Assembly (NCBI GenBank): GCA_040391535.1
Contig: JBEBXQ010000021.1
Location: 1-46,365 of the forward strand
Length of the DNA stretch: 46,365 nt
Direction: 5' to 3'
Origin: JBEBXQ01 sp040391535
Lineage (GTDB): Bacteria > Bacteroidota > Bacteroidia > Cytophagales > Spirosomataceae
In this document: piece by piece, positions 8,666 to 17,777 of the stretch
Numbering within the stretch: the first letter of the stretch is position 1
How the letters are laid out: each line of letters starts with the position of its first letter
Notes under the pieces: generated by a model
What the model was told of the DNA's origin: nothing
The model's database searches: none
Seen by the model: the letters and a program-made list of their open reading frames with translations, nothing else
Position numbers and translations under genes: made by a program

Positions 8666-10279
8666 ATGATGCAGACATCGGTTGGAATACATTACAGGCT
8701 CCTGCTTTTGTACACTTACCTGTTGATAGTGTTCCCGTCATGGGGGCAGGTAAAAGTTTTAAACCCTGACAACTATTATCATTATATAAAAGCCTTTAAC
8801 AGTAATGATACAGAACTGTATAAACAGCATATTCCGAACGACGAAGCATGGGAGTTTCTTTCAGAGAATATTCCGGTTTTTGACTGTCCGGATAAACAGT
8901 TGGAGAGAACTTATTATTTCCGGTGGTGGACTTTCAGAAAACATATAAAGAAAACGGCAGATGGATATATCATTACGGAATTTCTTCCACAGGTGGGATG
9001 GTCAGGCAAGCACAATTCCATCAACTGTCCGGCCGGCCATCATTTTTACGAAGGAAGGTGGTTGAAAAACCCGGTATATCTTAAGGAGTATGCTGAGTTC
9101 TGGTTTAAACATGGTGGAAATCCCCGTTCCTATAGTTTCTGGGCAGCCGATGCCATGAATGGTTTTTTAAAAGTTCACACAGACAGGCAATTGATGAGAT
9201 CCCTGTTACCTGATCTTGACCTGAATTTCAAAGAATGGGAAAAAAGCAGGATGGATTCAACAGGTTTATTCTGGCAGATTGACAATCTGGATGGCATGGA
9301 AGTATCAGTATCCGGTGCTCTGAATAAAGATCATTCAGGGTACAGGGCAACGATCAACAGTTATATGTTCGGAGATGCCCGTGCGATCAGTGAAATGGCG
9401 CGGATTGCTGATCAGGATCGGCTTGCAGATTATTACAGTCAAAGGGCCGGTTTGCTTAAAAGGAATATTTTAGAATATCTCTGGGATGAGAAGGATAGCT
9501 TTTTTAAAGTGATTCCGAGAGGAGACCCTGCCATGCCGAAAGCGAAAGTAAGAGAACTGCATGGCTTTACACCCTGGTATTTTTCGGTTCCTGAAGAAAA
9601 GCATTCAGTCGCCTGGCGGCAGGTTCTTATGCCGGAAGGGTTTTATGCGCCTTATGGCCTGACAACTACAGAACAGCGAAACCCGGGCTATCAACTGGCT
9701 TATGAAGGTCATGAATGCCAGTGGAACGGTCCAAGCTGGCCTTTTGCTACGTCCATTACCCTGACAGGCATGATTAATCTGTTGAATGATTATCAGCAAA
9801 GCGAGATTAATTCCCGTGATTTTCTTGATCAGTTATTGATTTACAGCCGGGCCCATGAGCTTACGCTGGACAATGGCTTTATTGTGCCATGGATAGATGA
9901 AAATCTCAATCCCTATACAGGTGACTGGATTTCAAGAACCCGGTTAAAAACATGGAAAAACGGTACATGGTCAGCTGAAAAGGGTGGAAAAGAAAGAGGG
10001 AAAGATTATAATCATTCGACGTTCTGTGATTTAATTATTTCCGGGTTGATAGGTATCCGTCCTGATCATGAGAATAGTTTGGTGATTAATCCGCTGATTT
10101 CTGAAAAAGAATGGGATTATTTCTGTTTGGATCAGGTAAAATATCACAATAAAATACTTACGATACTATATGATAAAACGGGCAGGAAATATCACAGAGG
10201 ATCGGGTTTTCAGATTTTGGTTGATGGAGTAGAGAAAGCAAAAACAACGGTTCCGCAAAAAATCACAATTAAACTTTAA
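8666..10279 (+). CDS. Exported MGH1-like (GH63/GH37-related) glycoside hydrolase
   Basis: This is probably an inverting (alpha/alpha)6-barrel glycosidase acting on oligosaccharides brought in by the SusCD pair. A hydrophobic N-terminus (LLLLYTYLLIVFPSWGQ, cleavage near residue 28) indicates export. Family-like blocks include YYFRWWTFRKHI, SYSFWAADAMNGF, the acidic LFWQIDNLDGMEVSVSG, and YEGHECQWNGPSWPFATS near residues 350-367, which matches the MGH1-like and trehalase/GH63 clan signature. A short beta-rich tail (about 465-537) resembles the accessory domain of such enzymes. The start has two adjacent ATGs (8666 and 8669), and either could be used. The next gene begins 21 bp later, which suggests an operon. 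The exact substrate is unknown. Confidence 0.75.
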   Translation: MMQTSVGIHYRLLLLYTYLLIVFPSWGQVKVLNPDNYYHYIKAFNSNDTELYKQHIPNDEAWEFLSENIPVFDCPDKQLERTYYFRWWTFRKHIKKTADGYIITEFLPQVGWSGKHNSINCPAGHHFYEGRWLKNPVYLKEYAEFWFKHGGNPRSYSFWAADAMNGFLKVHTDRQLMRSLLPDLDLNFKEWEKSRMDSTGLFWQIDNLDGMEVSVSGALNKDHSGYRATINSYMFGDARAISEMARIADQDRLADYYSQRAGLLKRNILEYLWDEKDSFFKVIPRGDPAMPKAKVRELHGFTPWYFSVPEEKHSVAWRQVLMPEGFYAPYGLTTTEQRNPGYQLAYEGHECQWNGPSWPFATSITLTGMINLLNDYQQSEINSRDFLDQLLIYSRAHELTLDNGFIVPWIDENLNPYTGDWISRTRLKTWKNGTWSAEKGGKERGKDYNHSTFCDLIISGLIGIRPDHENSLVINPLISEKEWDYFCLDQVKYHNKILTILYDKTGRKYHRGSGFQILVDGVEKAKTTVPQKITIKL

Positions 10280-10300
10280 CTTTTAAATACTTTACATGGT

Positions 10301-13300
10301 ATGTTAAAAAATACCTTTCTATTTATTCTGACTTCCCTGTTGATCGGATGGGGTTGTGCTCAGAAACAAAATGTTTCGCAAAGTAAAAACAGTAATGTTG
10401 AGCCCCGAAGAGCTGAAGTCCTTTTTCTTGGACATAACAGTAAACATCACGATTCCGGAAAATATGGTCCCTGGATGGCCATTAAACTCTTCAGAAGTGG
10501 TATTAATATGACTTATACCACCAGTCTGGATGACCTGAATCCGGACAATCTGGCTAAGTATGATGGCTTGATTATCTACGCCAATCACGACGAATTGCCA
10601 AAACCCCAGGAAGACGCTCTGAAGGCTTTTGTCGAAGGAGGAAAGGGGTTAATTCCGCTCCACTCTGCCAGTGGCTGCTTCCGTAATTCCGAATGGTATA
10701 TCAAAACCATCGGCGGTCAGTTTGCTTCGCACAAAACGGGCATTTTTAAAAATACCATTCTCAAACCGGATCATGCCGTGATGAAGGGTATTGATGCCTT
10801 TGAGACCTTTGATGAAACCTATGTCCATAAAAACCTGAATCCTGATATAATCGTTCTGGGAGAAAGAGTGGAGGGCGATCATCACGAGCCTTATACCTGG
10901 GTAAGAACCGAAGGGAAAGGAAGGGTTTTTTATACTGCTTACGGACATGAGGACAAAACCTGGACAAATGGGGGCTTCCTTGATCTGGTAAGAAATGGAG
11001 TACTTTGGGCATTGGGTGATCAGGTCAGAAAGCAGATCGAAGCGCTGAACATTCCCGATGTGGATATTTATCAGGCGGATACGATAGCAGCCTATACGCA
11101 GCGTCACATTGTTCCTAAAATGCAGCAGGCGCTTTCTCCTGCCGAATCACAGAAACTCACTCAGATTCCGGTTGATTTTGATATTAAACTGTTTGCCGCC
11201 GAACCGGATATTACCAACCCCATTGCCATGTCATGGGATGAAAGAGGCCGTCTCTGGATTGTGGAATCGGTAGATTACCCGAATACCTTTAAGGAAACGG
11301 ACGGAGCCGCAAACGACCGTATTAAAATCTGTGAAGATACCGACGGCGATGGCGTCGCTGATAAGTTTACTGTATTTGCCGATAATCTGAATATTCCTAC
11401 CAGTATGGTATTTGCAAATGGGGGTGTAATAGTGTCGATGGCTCCTGATTTTGTATTCCTGAAGGATACAAACGGTGATGATGTGGCAGATGTGCGGGAA
11501 GTGATCATGACCGGCTGGAATAAGTTTGATACACACGCCGGTCCTTCCAATCTTCAGTATGGTTTTGATAATAAGATCTGGGGTGTGACCGGTTATTCCG
11601 GATTTAACGGTACTCTCAACGGGAAACAGGTAACTTTCCCGCAAGGGGTGTATCACTTCAAGCCTGACGGCAAAGATTTTGAGTACCTGGCGACTACCAG
11701 CAATAATACCTGGGGACTTGGTTTTTCAGAAGATAATAATGTCTTTATCTCCACAGCCAATAACACGCACAGTGCTTTTTATTCTATTCCTGGAAAGCAT
11801 ACACAGCGTTTTATGGGGGGGGATAAGCCCTCGATTCAGTCTGTTCAGAAAATTGACGGACATTATGATGCACATTCATTAACACCCAATCTGCGGCAGG
11901 TTGACGTTGTAGGTGGGTTTACTTCAGCAGCTGGTCACCATTTATACACCGCCAGAAACTTCCCCAAAGAATACTGGAACCGTATCGCTTTTGTTTGTGA
12001 ACCTACCATCAGATTGGTGCATAATGCAGTGATAGAACGCGACGGGGCAGGTTTTGCAGAAAAAGACGGCTGGAATTTTGCAGCCAGTTCTGATGAATGG
12101 TTCGGGCCGGTACAGGCTACAGTAGGGCCGGATGGCGCCGTCTGGATTTCTGATTGGTACAATTTCATTATCCAGCATAATGTGTTTGTTCCTCGGCAGG
12201 CTCCTTCCGAATTCGTACTTCCGTTTATTGAGCAGCCTCACGGGCAGGGCAATGCTTTTCACAGTGAAATGCGGGATCTGAACCATGGCCGGATTTATCG
12301 TGTGATTTATAAAAATGCAAAGAATAACCAGCAGCTGAAATTGTCGAAATCAGACTTGCCCGGATTGCTGGCTGCTCTGGAAAATGATAATATGTTCTGG
12401 AGAATGACCGCACAGCGTCTGCTGGTGGAAAGTCAGAATAAGTCGGCCATTCCGGGATTACTGAAAATTGCTGCTAACAAATCGGTAGATGAAATTGGCC
12501 TTAACAGCCCTGCTATACATGCTTTATGGACATTGCACGGCTTGGGCGTGGTAAATACAGCTAATCAGGAAGTACTAAAAGCGGTAGAATCAGCATTGAC
12601 ACATCCGGCAGCTGGTGTACGGAAGGCGGCAGTTCAGATTTTACCGGCAACATTGGAAAGCTATGGCCTGCTGGTTAAATATAATCTTCTTCAGGATACT
12701 GATCTGAATACGCGCCTGGCGGCATGGATTGCTGTTGCCGATTATCCTTCTGATGAGGAAATGGGAGCAGCTGTTTACAAAGCCGCTCAGGATAAGACAA
12801 ATGAAGAAGATAAATGGATGTCCAAAGTACTGCATGCAGCCGCAGCCCGTCATGAAGAAGGTTTCCTGAAGGCCTTTGCCGGTAATTCTTCAGATTCTTT
12901 TGCAAAAGAAATTGCCACGGCTCTTGAAACTGAGCAATACAGTATGGGTAGAAGAAATACGATCCCTTTCTCGCCGGATGTTTCAGCTAAGGAAATATCA
13001 GTTACGACTACGTTAAGTAAAAATCAGGAAGGAAAGCTGGAAGGCTTTGTGGTGGGACAGGGTGGTCAGGAAGGCGGATATGCGCTTTATGTAAAAGAAG
13101 GAAAGGTAATATTTGGAGTAACGCAGCACGGTTCGCATGTGAAAATTGCTACAGAAAATCCGCTTCCGGAAAAGTTCAGCGTAACAGCGGAACTGAAAGA
13201 AGGAGGAGCTATGTCTTTGCTGATTGATGGAAAAGTGGTAGCTACCGGCAAAGCACATATGATTTTTGCCACACCTGTATGGCCGGCTTTGCGCTCCGGC

Positions 13301-13825
13301 GAGGATTATGATACCCGCGACAGGCTGGGTGATTATACCGGAAAATTCCCTTTCGAAGGAAATGTACAGGATACGAAAGTAATTTTAAGGAAACCGTCAG
13401 CGCAAACGGCTGTTGCAAAAACATCGGCAGTTACGCAATCGGGGAATGGATTTCAGGTCAACCTTTCCGTAGTACCGGATATGATGCAGTATACCGAGAA
13501 GCTGATCACTGTAAAAGCAGGTCAGAAAGTAGTGATTTTCTTTGATAATCCGGATGGTATGCAGCATAACCTGCTGATCATTAAACCGGGGACGTTGCAG
13601 AAAGTAGGAAAAGCTGCCGATGATATGCTCCGCGACCCTAAAGCTGCTGATAAGCAATATGTGCCGTCAATACCTGAAATCCTTCATTATACCCGCTTGC
13701 TTAACACAGGAGAAAGCGTAAGCCTGGAATTTATTGCTCCGGATCAACCGGGTGATTATCCTTATGTATGTACCTTCCCGGGACACTGGCGCGGTATGAA
13801 CGGGATTTTGCGGGTTGAAAAGTAA
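10301..13825 (+). CDS. Multidomain ThuA / PVC-type dehydrogenase / HEAT / jelly-roll / cupredoxin lipoprotein
   Basis: This 1174-aa exported protein is probably a sugar-oxidising or sugar-transforming enzyme that passes electrons to copper. A lipoprotein signal is seen (LLIGWGCAQK, Cys near residue 20). Domain order is as follows. A ThuA fold spans about 35-245 (VLFLGHNSKHHDSG, YDGLIIYANHD, GKGLIPLHSASG). A PVC-type glucose/sorbosone-dehydrogenase-like beta-propeller spans about 290-625 (FAAEPDITNPIAMSWDERGR, the acidic DTDGDGVAD, GPDGAVWISDWYN). HEAT-like helical repeats span about 675-870. A concanavalin/LamG-like jelly roll spans about 895-1030. A C-terminal cupredoxin spans about 1045-1174. 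The type-1 copper ligands look complete: His1089, Cys1157, His1162 and Met1166 in CTFPGHWRGM, which has azurin-like spacing. There is no CxxCH. A paralogue at 20393 carries cytochrome c instead. Domain limits and function are inferred. Confidence 0.85.
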   Translation: MLKNTFLFILTSLLIGWGCAQKQNVSQSKNSNVEPRRAEVLFLGHNSKHHDSGKYGPWMAIKLFRSGINMTYTTSLDDLNPDNLAKYDGLIIYANHDELPKPQEDALKAFVEGGKGLIPLHSASGCFRNSEWYIKTIGGQFASHKTGIFKNTILKPDHAVMKGIDAFETFDETYVHKNLNPDIIVLGERVEGDHHEPYTWVRTEGKGRVFYTAYGHEDKTWTNGGFLDLVRNGVLWALGDQVRKQIEALNIPDVDIYQADTIAAYTQRHIVPKMQQALSPAESQKLTQIPVDFDIKLFAAEPDITNPIAMSWDERGRLWIVESVDYPNTFKETDGAANDRIKICEDTDGDGVADKFTVFADNLNIPTSMVFANGGVIVSMAPDFVFLKDTNGDDVADVREVIMTGWNKFDTHAGPSNLQYGFDNKIWGVTGYSGFNGTLNGKQVTFPQGVYHFKPDGKDFEYLATTSNNTWGLGFSEDNNVFISTANNTHSAFYSIPGKHTQRFMGGDKPSIQSVQKIDGHYDAHSLTPNLRQVDVVGGFTSAAGHHLYTARNFPKEYWNRIAFVCEPTIRLVHNAVIERDGAGFAEKDGWNFAASSDEWFGPVQATVGPDGAVWISDWYNFIIQHNVFVPRQAPSEFVLPFIEQPHGQGNAFHSEMRDLNHGRIYRVIYKNAKNNQQLKLSKSDLPGLLAALENDNMFWRMTAQRLLVESQNKSAIPGLLKIAANKSVDEIGLNSPAIHALWTLHGLGVVNTANQEVLKAVESALTHPAAGVRKAAVQILPATLESYGLLVKYNLLQDTDLNTRLAAWIAVADYPSDEEMGAAVYKAAQDKTNEEDKWMSKVLHAAAARHEEGFLKAFAGNSSDSFAKEIATALETEQYSMGRRNTIPFSPDVSAKEISVTTTLSKNQEGKLEGFVVGQGGQEGGYALYVKEGKVIFGVTQHGSHVKIATENPLPEKFSVTAELKEGGAMSLLIDGKVVATGKAHMIFATPVWPALRSGEDYDTRDRLGDYTGKFPFEGNVQDTKVILRKPSAQTAVAKTSAVTQSGNGFQVNLSVVPDMMQYTEKLITVKAGQKVVIFFDNPDGMQHNLLIIKPGTLQKVGKAADDMLRDPKAADKQYVPSIPEILHYTRLLNTGESVSLEFIAPDQPGDYPYVCTFPGHWRGMNGILRVEK

Positions 13826-13892
13826 TGTAAGAAAAGAACGGCCTTGGGCGTTTCCTGATAACCTTAAACATGTACAATTAACCATTTTAACA

Positions 13893-14618
13893 ATGATTCG
13901 CAAAATAACACAGTGCTTTCTGCTGATACTGGCAGTAACCATATCGGGATACTCCGGAGCACCGGAAAAGAAATCAAAAACGATACGCGCTTTGCTGGTA
14001 GGTGGAGGAGAGTCCCATGATTTTGACAAATGGTACAAGGAAGCAGATGTGCAGACACTGAGTGCTAATGGGTTTGCAGAAGTTCAGTATACCAGCGATC
14101 CTTCGGCGATTCTGGATAAACTATCCGGGATTGATGTCCTTATCCTGAGTAATAACCAGCCGATTCCGGATCAGGCCACACGGGAAGCCATTTTCAGTTT
14201 TGTCAATAGTGGTAAAGGGCTGGTTTTGTTACATGCGGCGATGTGGTACAACTGGAAGGACTGGTCGGAATATAACAAAGAGTTGGTGGGTGGTGGCTCC
14301 AAAGGGCACGATAAGTATGGTCCTTATGAAGTGAAAATCCAGAAGAAGCACGCGATTACTAAAAATGTGCCTTCATCCTTTACACTTTCTGATGAGCTGT
14401 ACTATTACATTCCGGATCCTTCCGCTACACCTGTGGAGGTACTGGCCGATGCAAAGTCACCTCATTCAGGAAAAGTATTTCCCAGCATATTTGTCGTTAA
14501 ACACCCCAAGAGCCGGATAGCCGGAATCGCTCTGGGGCATGACGCGGCTTCTCACGAACTGGAAGCCTATAAAACATTACTTAAAAATGCAGTGAAATGG
14601 GCTGCAGGAAAAAAATAA
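13893..14618 (+). CDS. Stand-alone exported ThuA-domain protein
   Basis: This small class-I-glutamine-amidotransferase-like protein is from the trehalose-utilisation ThuA family and is likely to act on an oxidised (keto) sugar (inference). I place the start at the ATG at 13893, because it begins a good signal peptide (MIRKITQCFLLILAVTISGYSG). A longer frame open from 13815 would overlap the previous gene and bury that signal. Core blocks are IRALLVGGGESHDFDKWYKE, IDVLILSNNQPIPD, GKGLVLLHAAMWYNW and PKSRIAGIALGHDAASHE. At 241 aa it matches single-domain ThuA proteins. It lies 67 bp after the multidomain ThuA gene and 39 bp before a Gfo/Idh oxidoreductase. The ThuA-plus-oxidoreductase pairing recalls rhizobial thuA/thuB. 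Confidence 0.88.
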   Translation: MIRKITQCFLLILAVTISGYSGAPEKKSKTIRALLVGGGESHDFDKWYKEADVQTLSANGFAEVQYTSDPSAILDKLSGIDVLILSNNQPIPDQATREAIFSFVNSGKGLVLLHAAMWYNWKDWSEYNKELVGGGSKGHDKYGPYEVKIQKKHAITKNVPSSFTLSDELYYYIPDPSATPVEVLADAKSPHSGKVFPSIFVVKHPKSRIAGIALGHDAASHELEAYKTLLKNAVKWAAGKK

Positions 14619-14657
14619 ACTGACTTAATTTTCTTAATTTTTTAAAAGCACATTGTA

Positions 14658-15776
14658 ATGAGCCAAAAACAGATCACCGTTGTTATCGTTGGAATGGGAT
14701 TCGGGAAAGAATTTATCCCTATTTATCAGAGTCATCCCAATATAAAAGCTGTGGGAATTTGTACCCGTAACCGCCAGACTCTGGATGAGCTGGCCACTAA
14801 ATATAATCTGGACAGAAATCTTTGTTTTGAACATTTTGAAGATATTCCTCATCGTGAGGATGTTGATGCCATTCATGTGGTAACGCCTGTTCCGGAACAT
14901 GCCCAAATGACGCTGGCGTCGCTGAATGCGAATAAACATACAGCCTGTACAATTCCTATGGCCATGACCGTGGAAGATTGTAAGGCGATCGTTGAAGCCA
15001 AGCGGCGGTCGGGAAAAGTGTATATGATGATGGAAACAGCGTTGTATACCCGTGAGTTTTTGTATGGCCTCAAGCTGGCTGAAACCGGACAACTCGGTAA
15101 AATTCAGTTTGTCCGCGGTTCTCATATTCAGGATATGAGTATGGATGGCTGGGCCGAATACTGGAAAGGCTATCCGCCCATGCTGAATGGAACACACGCT
15201 ATTTCGCCATTACTCAAAATTAACAATACAATTGCCGAAACAGTGGTTTGTCATGGGTCAGGGCAACTGAGTGAAGATCTGGCAAGCCGGTACGGCTCTC
15301 CTTTTGCAGTAGAAACGGCTACTTTTACCCTGAAAAATTCCAATGTTGTGGCGGAAGCTACCCGTTCTTTGTTTGATGTGGTCAGACAATATCGTGAAAG
15401 CTATGATGTCTACGGAACCAAAATGTCTTTTGAGTGGGAGCAGCTTCAGGATGAAAACCATGTAATTTTTGACGGTGGAGAAAATGCGGAACGGATCGAC
15501 GTTCCGGATACGGATGAACTGCTCATCGAACCGATCAAGCATTTTACAAAAAGAGAAAAAATTGACGACCCTAACCACGTTTCCTTCCTTCAGGGAGCAG
15601 GGCATGGCGGCTCACACCCGCATCTGGTGCAGGAGTTTGTCGCTGCAATTGTAGAGGGCCGCGATTCGGCGGTTGATGCAGCTCTGGCTGCTAATTACAC
15701 TTGTGCCGGAATATGTGCGCATGAATCGGCTATGAAGGGGGGAATTCGTATTAATATCCCTGATTTCAGCGCATAA
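14658..15776 (+). CDS. Gfo/Idh/MocA-family NAD(P)-dependent oxidoreductase with altered EKP motif
   Basis: This is a cytoplasmic sugar dehydrogenase or related enzyme of the Gfo/Idh/MocA family. An N-terminal Rossmann fold is clear (VVIVGMGFGKEF near residues 8-19, then AVGICTRN and VDAIHVVTPVPEHAQM). A C-terminal alpha/beta dimerisation and substrate domain follows (GQLGKIQFVRGSHIQDM, with His-rich NGTHAISPLL and GHGGSHPHLV). The usual Glu-Lys-Pro cofactor/catalytic motif is replaced by Thr98-Ile99-Pro100 (ACTIPMAMTVEDC), so the chemistry may differ from standard dehydrogenases. No signal peptide is seen. It follows the ThuA gene by 39 bp and is itself followed by a terminator, so it is probably the last gene of the 8666-15776 transcript. 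Confidence 0.88.
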   Translation: MSQKQITVVIVGMGFGKEFIPIYQSHPNIKAVGICTRNRQTLDELATKYNLDRNLCFEHFEDIPHREDVDAIHVVTPVPEHAQMTLASLNANKHTACTIPMAMTVEDCKAIVEAKRRSGKVYMMMETALYTREFLYGLKLAETGQLGKIQFVRGSHIQDMSMDGWAEYWKGYPPMLNGTHAISPLLKINNTIAETVVCHGSGQLSEDLASRYGSPFAVETATFTLKNSNVVAEATRSLFDVVRQYRESYDVYGTKMSFEWEQLQDENHVIFDGGENAERIDVPDTDELLIEPIKHFTKREKIDDPNHVSFLQGAGHGGSHPHLVQEFVAAIVEGRDSAVDAALAANYTCAGICAHESAMKGGIRINIPDFSA

Positions 15777-15791
15777 TTAACTATTTTGATT

Positions 15792-15824
15792 ACGGTTTCC
15801 CGCAGTTGGGAAACCGTTTTATTT
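15792..15824 (+). terminator. Intrinsic terminator after the Gfo/Idh gene
   Basis: A perfect 10-bp stem (ACGGTTTCCC at 15792-15801, GGGAAACCGT at 15808-15817) has a 6-nt loop and is followed by TTTATTTT. It divides the enzyme cluster into two transcription blocks or attenuates the downstream genes. Confidence 0.85.
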
Positions 15825-15839
15825 TAAACAGGAATCAGA

Positions 15840-16688
15840 ATGCTGTTTGGTGCAAGTACATTTATCTGGGTTTCCCCGTTTTCATCTGGTCATATTGATT
15901 TACTTACCAAAGTAAAGAATATGGGTTATGACATTATTGAAATAGCAGTGGAGGATGCCTCTATTATTGATTGGAAATTAATTAAAGGTATAGCAGATGA
16001 TCTGGATCTGAAAATTACGATCAGTGGTGCTTTTGGTATGGAACGGGATATTTCCAGTACAGAGGCCGGTTATCGGAAAACGGGGAGACAATACATTATT
16101 GATTGTATTAAAATAGCGGCTGAAACGGGTAGCCCGCTTTTCGGAGGGCCTTTGTATTCAGCTGTCGGGAAGACCCGTCTGGTTTCGGAAGATCAGAAAA
16201 AACAGGAACGGGCATGGTGTGTGGAAATATTGTCAGAAGTCAGCCGCATTGCCGGAGATTACGGTGTTACACTGGGACTGGAACCGCTCAACCGCTTTGA
16301 GACCGATATGATTAACACAGTCGATCAGGCATTATCTCTTACAGATGAGGTAGGCAATCCAAACCTGAAGCTGGTACTGGACACCTTTCACGCCAATATT
16401 GAAGAAAAGGATATTGCGGCTTCAATCCGTAAAATCGGGAAAGACAGGCTGTGTCACATCCAGGGAAATGAAAGTGACAGAGGTACTCCCGGAACGGGGC
16501 ATCTGGAATGGGCTGAGATTAAATCAGCACTTGATGAAATAGGCTATGATGGCGCAATGGTTATCGAAACATTCGGACAACCTTCCAGAGAACTCGCGCG
16601 GGCGGCGTGTATATGGCGGCCATTGGCCAATAGTGCAGATGAACTGGCCAGTGAAGGATTAGCTTTTTATAAACAGATGTTTTCCTGA
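15840..16688 (+). CDS. TIM-barrel sugar (phosphate) isomerase/epimerase, tagatose/psicose 3-epimerase-like
   Basis: This metal-dependent enzyme interconverts ketoses or related sugars and is probably cytoplasmic. The 282-aa protein begins MLFGASTFIWVSPF and has the xylose-isomerase-like TIM-barrel pattern. The predicted metal site is complete for the ketose 3-epimerase group: Glu148 (LGLEPLNRFE), Asp181 and His184 (LVLDTFHANIEE), His206 (LCHIQGNESDRGTPG) and Glu243 (MVIETFG). It starts just after a terminator and lies 23 bp before a GH43 gene. It may process the oxidised or epimerised sugar made by the neighbouring Gfo/Idh and ThuA proteins (inference). A hydroxypyruvate-isomerase-like role is a weaker alternative. 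Confidence 0.88.
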   Translation: MLFGASTFIWVSPFSSGHIDLLTKVKNMGYDIIEIAVEDASIIDWKLIKGIADDLDLKITISGAFGMERDISSTEAGYRKTGRQYIIDCIKIAAETGSPLFGGPLYSAVGKTRLVSEDQKKQERAWCVEILSEVSRIAGDYGVTLGLEPLNRFETDMINTVDQALSLTDEVGNPNLKLVLDTFHANIEEKDIAASIRKIGKDRLCHIQGNESDRGTPGTGHLEWAEIKSALDEIGYDGAMVIETFGQPSRELARAACIWRPLANSADELASEGLAFYKQMFS

Positions 16689-16711
16689 AAAACTCCTGCA
16701 AAAATAGCATT

Positions 16712-17746
16712 ATGAAAGACACAGGATTTCTATGGATGTTACTGCTGGCTTTCAGCAATGGAATTATTACTGCACAAAGCCAGGAGTCTTTTCAAAACCC
16801 TGTTTTTGAGCCTATACTGGCTGATCCTACGGTGATCCGCTCTGAAAATGGCATATTCTATGCTTACGGTACTCAGGATGACTGGGGTGACGGACAGGGG
16901 AGTCGTCTGGTGCCGGTTATTAAATCACAGGATCTGGTAAAGTGGGAATATCTGGGAAATGCTTTTCAGACAAAGCCCGGCTGGAAAGAGAAGGGCGGAA
17001 TCTGGGCGCCTGATGTAGTGAAAGTAGGTAACAGGTACCATTTGTATTACGCGTTTTCTGTTTGGGGTGACGTTAATCCCGGTATCGGTCTTGCGGTTGC
17101 TGATACTCCTGCAGGTCCTTTTAATGATTTGGGAAAGCTGTTTCTTAGCGATGAAATCAAGGTTCCTAATTCAATTGATCCGTTTTATTGGGAAGAAGGT
17201 GGAAGAAAATACCTGTTCTGGGGGAGTTACAGCAATGCAGCCGATCAGGGTACTTATATGGTGGAATTATCAGACGATGGTAAATCGGTACCTGATCTGA
17301 ATAAGAAGGTCAAAGTTGCAGCAGGGGATTTTGAGGCGGTAGTGATACATAAGCGGGGAAAGTACTATTATTTCATTGGCTCAAAAGAGAATTGCTGCGA
17401 AGGAGAAAACAGTAAATATCATCTCCGGGTGGGGCGCTCGGAGAATCTGTCCGGCCCGTTTCTGGACAAAGAAGGCCGTGATCTGAAAGACCGTGGAACA
17501 GGCACAGTTATCCTTGAGGGGAATGATATTTTTGCCGGTCCGGGCCATAATTCCAGAATCTTTTCTGATAAGCACCGGAACGACTGGGTATTGTACCATG
17601 CCATTTTGAAAAGTAATCCCAGGGTAAAAAGTGGTGCTAACCGCAGGGTACTGATGCTTGGAAAAGTAATCTGGGAAAATGACTGGCCATCTCTCGAAAC
17701 CGGAATGCCAGTAAAAGACAACCATAATGGGCCCGTCTGGAAATAA
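16712..17746 (+). CDS. Exported glycoside hydrolase family 43, arabinanase/arabinosidase-like
   Basis: This five-bladed beta-propeller glycosidase probably releases arabinose (or xylose) units in the periplasm or at the surface. A signal peptide is present (MLLLAFSNGIITAQS). The catalytic set is visible: the base Asp38 in ILADPTVI, the pKa-modulating Asp near residue 156 in SIDPFYW, and the acid Glu near 207 in DFEAVVIHKRGKYYYF. Other family marks are IWAPDVVKVGNRYHLYYA, the CC-containing loop before KYHLRVGRS common in arabinanase-like clades, and AGPGHNS. At 344 aa it is a catalytic domain with no carbohydrate-binding module. It is the clearest clue to substrate, suggesting an arabinan or arabinoxylan side chain, although GH43 covers many specificities. 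Confidence 0.92.
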   Translation: MKDTGFLWMLLLAFSNGIITAQSQESFQNPVFEPILADPTVIRSENGIFYAYGTQDDWGDGQGSRLVPVIKSQDLVKWEYLGNAFQTKPGWKEKGGIWAPDVVKVGNRYHLYYAFSVWGDVNPGIGLAVADTPAGPFNDLGKLFLSDEIKVPNSIDPFYWEEGGRKYLFWGSYSNAADQGTYMVELSDDGKSVPDLNKKVKVAAGDFEAVVIHKRGKYYYFIGSKENCCEGENSKYHLRVGRSENLSGPFLDKEGRDLKDRGTGTVILEGNDIFAGPGHNSRIFSDKHRNDWVLYHAILKSNPRVKSGANRRVLMLGKVIWENDWPSLETGMPVKDNHNGPVWK

Positions 17747-17777
17747 ATGATCTTATCAGTGTAACTTAGACTAATCC

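Noticed and set aside
10649..11656. Minus-strand frames of 140-150 codons opposite the ThuA/dehydrogenase gene
   Set aside because: They lie entirely within a protein with clear domains on the plus strand and show Cys/His/Ile-rich shadow composition.
13815..13892. Upstream extension of the stand-alone ThuA gene overlapping the previous gene
   Set aside because: The ATG at 13893 gives a clean signal peptide. The extension would bury it and has no conserved features.
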